Positions 60,618 through 64,000 of a stretch of 64,000 nt of DNA are shown in pieces (the stretch's first letter is position 1; the number at the start of each line of letters is the position of its first letter). Below the pieces are notes generated by a model. That model worked only from the letters and a program-made list of their open reading frames with translations. It made no database searches and had not been told where the DNA came from. The position numbers and the translations under genes were made by a program. The DNA comes from Thermomicrobium roseum DSM 5159 (GTDB lineage Bacteria; Chloroflexota; Chloroflexia; Thermomicrobiales; Thermomicrobiaceae), in assembly GCF_000021685.1 (NCBI RefSeq), contig NC_011961.1:248001-312000 (forward strand). The letters are read 5' to 3'.

Positions 60618-62462
60618 TCAGTGCTTGAGAATCTTGTAGTAGTCGTAGTCTCGAGTAAAGATATTCCAAGCTGGCATGAAGTCACCGTTGCGATTGCGGG
60701 GGAGATTCGTGACCCATGGCTTCATGAGTCCGTAGCTCCAGGGGTTGTAGACGTAGATTGCCGCGGCCTCCTCCAGCTGGATCAGTTGGGCCTTGTAGTA
60801 CAGCTCGTAGCGCTTCTTCGGATCCTGCTCGCCGTTCGCCTGGAGCGTGAGTCGGTCGAATTCCTCGTTTGACCACTCATGGCGGCGGCCCGTCGGTGCC
60901 TTCGAATACCAGACTTGGAAGAGGGTGTTGGCGGGGTCGGGGTAGTCGACGTACCAACGGACCCACATGAGCGGGATCTCGTGCTTCCACATCCGCTCGT
61001 AGGTCTCGCGTGGCTCGCCGATGATGTGCTCGAGCTCCATACCGAGCACTTCCTTGAGCATCTGGATGATGGCAGCAGCAGCGGCCTTTGGAGCGTCACC
61101 CTCCTCGCGGTGGGTGAGGGTGAGACCCTTCGGCCAGTTCTTGCCGCCCTCGTAAGGAGTACCCTTGAGCCACTGGCGCGCCTTGTCCGGGTTGTACTCG
61201 GTGAGTTCGCGGATCTTGTCGTCCGGTTCGATGTAGTAGGGCATACCAGGCGGTGTGAAGGTGTAGGCGACCGTGGCGAGCCCCTTGAGCACCTGCTTGA
61301 CGATCGTCTCGCGGTCGATAGCATGGGCCATGGCCCGGCGCACTTCTTTGAGATTGTAGGGCTCGAACTTCGGATCGGGAACGAGATACCAGGTCCCGAA
61401 GAGGTTGAACTGGTGGTACTCCTTGCTGAGCTTGGGATCGGAGCGGATCCGCTCGAGCTGGCCGAGTGGTCCGCGCCACATCCAGTCGATCTCGTTGTTC
61501 TCGTAGGCTTGCAGCACTGCTTCGCTCGGGATGATCGGGCGCTCGACCCGCTGGAGCGTGATGTTCTTGGCGTTCCAATACTTCTCGTTCTTCTCCAAGA
61601 CGACGATCTTGTCGTGCTCCCAGCGGACGAGCTTGAAGGGGCCGTTGCAGACGATGTTTTCGGCCTCGGTCCACTTGTCGCCGTACTTCTCGACCGAGGG
61701 GCGATGGGCTGGCGCGGCGGCGATATAGGCGGCCAGAATGGGGAAATAACCGCGTGGCCCCTCCAGTGTGACCTGGAGCGTGTAGTCGTCGAGCGCTTTG
61801 ACGCCGACGTCGTCGCGCGTCACACCGGGCTTCTGGGTATTGAACGCTTCTGCATTCTTGATGTCGTACAGGAAACCTGCATAGGGGGCGGCGGTGGCTG
61901 GATCGAGCTGACGCTTCCAGGACCACTCGTAGTCGTGGGCAGTGACCGGATCACCGTTGCTCCAGTAACTGTCCTTGCGGATGTAGAAGGTCCAGACCGA
62001 CGCGTCCTGGTTGGGCTCCCAGCGCTCGGCGATATCGGGAACCACCTCGAGGTCCGGCGTGAACATGCCGAGCATGGCGAAGGTGGACTCGTCGCCCCCA
62101 CAATAGAGATCACGGTTGAAATCGAAGCTCTGCGGGTCCCGCTCGAGGTTGGTACGGAAGACCTGATCCGCGGCGAGTTCCCCCTCGGCGGGCGTGGGAG
62201 CAGGGGCGGCAGTCGGGGTCGGGCCGACTGCGCGCGGTGGTGTGGGAGTCGGGACAGGCGGTGGCGTGACGGCTGCGACAGGGGTCGGCGTGGCTTCAGG
62301 ACCGCGCTGGCAGGCTGCTGCGGCCAAGGCTGCGCCGGTTGTTCCGCCGACTGCGCCCACTATGCGGATGAACTCGCGCCGGTCCATACCGACGACTTGG
62401 AACCGTTTCCACAAGAGGGCGACTTGCTCAGGATCTTCCCACCAGCGGAGTTTGTCGCTCAT
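60618..62462 (-). CDS. Oligopeptide ABC transporter substrate-binding lipoprotein
   Basis: A 614-residue family 5 (DppA/OppA) binding protein. It has an unusually long N-region (about 26 residues) before a twin-arginine signal MDRREFIRIVGAVGG (R28, R29) and a lipobox AAAAC with Cys51. A Thr/Pro/Ala linker follows to about 90. Family marks: RDPQSFDFNRD, DLEVVPDIAERWEPNQDASVWTFYIRKDSYWSNGDPVTAHDYEWSWKR, PFKLVRWEHDKIVVLEKNEKYW, and LKEVRRAMAHAIDRETIVKQVLKG. The ATG at 62462 has a GGAGGAGGTACG leader. It is downstream of the two permease genes; the hairpin at 60572 ends the unit. Confidence 0.88.
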   Translation of the reverse strand: MSDKLRWWEDPEQVALLWKRFQVVGMDRREFIRIVGAVGGTTGAALAAAACQRGPEATPTPVAAVTPPPVPTPTPPRAVGPTPTAAPAPTPAEGELAADQVFRTNLERDPQSFDFNRDLYCGGDESTFAMLGMFTPDLEVVPDIAERWEPNQDASVWTFYIRKDSYWSNGDPVTAHDYEWSWKRQLDPATAAPYAGFLYDIKNAEAFNTQKPGVTRDDVGVKALDDYTLQVTLEGPRGYFPILAAYIAAAPAHRPSVEKYGDKWTEAENIVCNGPFKLVRWEHDKIVVLEKNEKYWNAKNITLQRVERPIIPSEAVLQAYENNEIDWMWRGPLGQLERIRSDPKLSKEYHQFNLFGTWYLVPDPKFEPYNLKEVRRAMAHAIDRETIVKQVLKGLATVAYTFTPPGMPYYIEPDDKIRELTEYNPDKARQWLKGTPYEGGKNWPKGLTLTHREEGDAPKAAAAAIIQMLKEVLGMELEHIIGEPRETYERMWKHEIPLMWVRWYVDYPDPANTLFQVWYSKAPTGRRHEWSNEEFDRLTLQANGEQDPKKRYELYYKAQLIQLEEAAAIYVYNPWSYGLMKPWVTNLPRNRNGDFMPAWNIFTRDYDYYKILKH

Positions 62463-62543
62463 CGTACCTCCTCCTCTTGGATCACGAGACGACTCCTCGA
62501 CTCGAAACGAGTGTCCATGGTTTCCGATCGTGCACACCTCCTT

Positions 62544-63470
62544 TCAGTCGCGTTTGCGAGTCCGTGGATCGAGCGCGTCGCGCAGCCCGTCGCCGAGGAA
62601 GGTGAAACTGAGCATCAAAAGCGCGATCAGGATGGTCGGGAAGATCGGCATGTACCAGTACGAAGTGATGTACTGCTGCGTCTCGCCAGCCATCTTCCCC
62701 CAGCTCGGGCGCGGTTCGGGAATGCCGATCCCGATGAAGCTGAGCGCTGCTTCGGTGAAGATGGCCTGGGGAATGCCGAAGGTCAGCGTCACGATGATCG
62801 GCGAGAGGGCGTTCGGCAGAAGATGCCGCGTGATGATGCGCCAGGGAGAAGCGCCAGCTGCGCGCGCAGCGATGACGAAATCGCGCTCGCGCAGCGCCAA
62901 GAACTCGGCGCGGGTAAGACGAGCGAGCGTGACCCAGCCAGTCACACCGATCGCGATGAAGATGTTCTGCATCCCGCGTCCGAGCGCCGCCATGATCAGG
63001 ATGACGAAGAGGAGCTGGGGGAAGGCGTACATCACGTCAACAAAGCGCATCAGGATCGCGTCGACGCGGCCACCGAGGTAGCCAGCCAGCGCGCCGATGG
63101 GCACACCGATCAAGAAGACGATGACCTGCGCGCCGAGTCCGACGAGCATGGAGACCTGCGCACCCCAGATGAGGCGACTGAGCATGTCGCGACCGACGAG
63201 ATCGGTGCCGAGCGGGTACTTCCCGGTCCAAGTCGGAAACCGGGAGACGGCCGAAAAATCGGCTTTGTCGTATGGGTACGGAGCGAGCACAGGTGCGAAG
63301 ATCGCCATGAGGGTGAAGGTGGTGACCATGATGAGCCCGAACAAGGCGAGGCGGTTGGCGAGCAAGCGACTGAGGGCATCGCGCCAGAGCGTCCGGTGAG
63401 GGCGAGCTGCCCAAATGAGGGCATCGGCCCGCTCTGCTCGACCGGTCATCCCAGCACCGGTGGTGGCCAT
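62544..63470 (-). CDS. Peptide ABC transporter permease, DppC/OppC type
   Basis: A 308-residue permease with the N-terminal DppC-type domain (RLLANRLALFGLIMVTTFTLMAIFAPVLAPYPYDK), the conserved YPLGTDLVGRDMLSRLIWG, and the EAA loop RERDFVIAARAAGASPWRIITRHLLPNAL. Six membrane segments, ending GDGLRDALDPRTRKRD. It starts at the ATG of 63470, 27 bases after the DppB-type gene, and is followed by the binding protein, giving a B-C-A gene order. Confidence 0.9.
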   Translation of the reverse strand: MATTGAGMTGRAERADALIWAARPHRTLWRDALSRLLANRLALFGLIMVTTFTLMAIFAPVLAPYPYDKADFSAVSRFPTWTGKYPLGTDLVGRDMLSRLIWGAQVSMLVGLGAQVIVFLIGVPIGALAGYLGGRVDAILMRFVDVMYAFPQLLFVILIMAALGRGMQNIFIAIGVTGWVTLARLTRAEFLALRERDFVIAARAAGASPWRIITRHLLPNALSPIIVTLTFGIPQAIFTEAALSFIGIGIPEPRPSWGKMAGETQQYITSYWYMPIFPTILIALLMLSFTFLGDGLRDALDPRTRKRD

Positions 63471-63497
63471 GCGGTGAGCTCCTCTCCGCGTTTCGGC

Positions 63498-64000
63498 TCA
63501 AGCCAGGCGGATACGAGGATCGACGACACCGTACAAGATATCGACGACAATATTCATGATGGCGAGGAACGCTCCATAGATCAAAATCACGGCCATGATC
63601 ATCGGGTAGTCGCGAGCGATCAGGCTATCGACAAAGAAGCGTCCCATCCCGGGAACGCGAAAGATCTTCTCGACGAACGGTGAGCCGGTGCCGATGGCAG
63701 CGAACATCGGGCCCAGGATGGTGATGGGTGGAATCAAGCCGTTTTTCAGCACGTGTCGCACGATGACCTGTCGATCGCTCAGTCCCTTGGCGTAGGCGGT
63801 ACGGATGAAGTCCTGCCGCAGGACTTCGACCATGCTGGCCCGGGTATAACGGGCGATGATCCCGATCGGGCCGAGCGAAAGTGCGAGCGTGGGCAGGACC
63901 CAATCGATCGGTGAATCCCAGCCGCCGGTGCGCGGAATGATCGGGATGAGCAGGACGAGCAGCACAATGAGGAAGAGGGCCAAGATGAAATTGGGCACAG
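63498..64000 (-). CDS. Peptide ABC transporter permease, DppB/OppB type (5' end cut by window)
   Basis: The C-terminal 167 residues of a DppB-type permease; the frame is open to the window edge. Visible are MPNFILALFLIVLLVLLIPIIPRTGG, LPTLALSLGPIGIIARYTRASMVEVLRQDFIRTAYAKGL (EAA loop), and GSPFVEKIFRVPGMGRFFVDSLIARDYPMIMAVILIYG. The Met at 63998 corresponds to an internal position in the family, so the real start lies beyond 64000. The upstream neighbour is not visible. Confidence 0.9.
   Translation of the reverse strand, partial: VPNFILALFLIVLLVLLIPIIPRTGGWDSPIDWVLPTLALSLGPIGIIARYTRASMVEVLRQDFIRTAYAKGLSDRQVIVRHVLKNGLIPPITILGPMFAAIGTGSPFVEKIFRVPGMGRFFVDSLIARDYPMIMAVILIYGAFLAIMNIVVDILYGVVDPRIRLA

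Noticed and set aside
60879..63683. Plus-strand open frame of 934 codons opposite the peptide transporter genes
   Set aside because: Shadow of well-recognised minus-strand ABC transporter genes; no ribosome site or motifs.
1..64000. tRNA, rRNA, tmRNA, RNase P, riboswitch and CRISPR signatures
   Set aside because: None found by eye; no TPsiC-like arms with matching acceptor stems and no regularly spaced repeats.

Overview
The window looks like a chromosomal stretch of a GC-rich, probably thermophilic Chloroflexota bacterium close to Thermomicrobium. This rests on general character: high GC, menaquinone genes, a two-domain ThyX, a KaiC-like ATPase pair, Thr/Pro-rich lipoprotein linkers, and HtrA and chemoreceptor types common in that class. 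It is an inference without any database search. No rRNA, tRNA, CRISPR array, transposase or integrase was seen.

Left part (1-11.8 kb): menF with a TetR-family regulator; a GDPD phosphodiesterase divergent from a Ugp-type glycerol-3-phosphate/sugar ABC importer (two permeases and a binding lipoprotein, no ATPase); a NUDIX gene; a KaiC-like ATPase with a small HTH partner; and a double-domain flavin-dependent thymidylate synthase (thyX).

Island (11.79-23.62 kb): the last 27 bases of thyX recur exactly 11.8 kb downstream. The DNA between the copies holds a DUF3800 protein, a small membrane protein, and a tight four-gene operon DUF499 ATPase - DUF3780 - DUF1156 DNA methylase - phospholipase D/SNF2-like helicase. 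I read this as an anti-phage (restriction-like, DISARM-related) module carried by a genomic island inserted at the 3' end of thyX. This is the most notable feature of the window.

Middle (23.6-38.9 kb): an uncharacterised five-gene membrane/export operon; two Uma2-family nuclease genes made by a tandem duplication that also copied the tail of a neighbouring yihY gene; that yihY gene broken by one in-frame stop; a degenerate HtrA-like lipoprotein; two soluble chemoreceptors; a purine permease; two small membrane proteins; and a cation-diffusion-facilitator transporter.

Menaquinone and central metabolism (39.8-47.2 kb): menB-menA-menC-(membrane protein)-menE, mostly overlapping and co-directional, then a fused tandem malic enzyme whose first half lacks metal ligands. 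With menF at the left edge, most of the o-succinylbenzoate route is present; menD, menH and menG are not in the window.

Right part (47.2-64 kb): a P-type cation ATPase with a USP-USP-CBS-CBS protein; a small hypothetical protein; a signal-less HtrA protease; an MFS exporter; a minus-strand run of exported HtrA, methyltransferase-like protein, MpaB-like protein and D,D-carboxypeptidase; an ECF sigma/anti-sigma pair; and an oligopeptide ABC importer whose dppB-like gene runs off the end.
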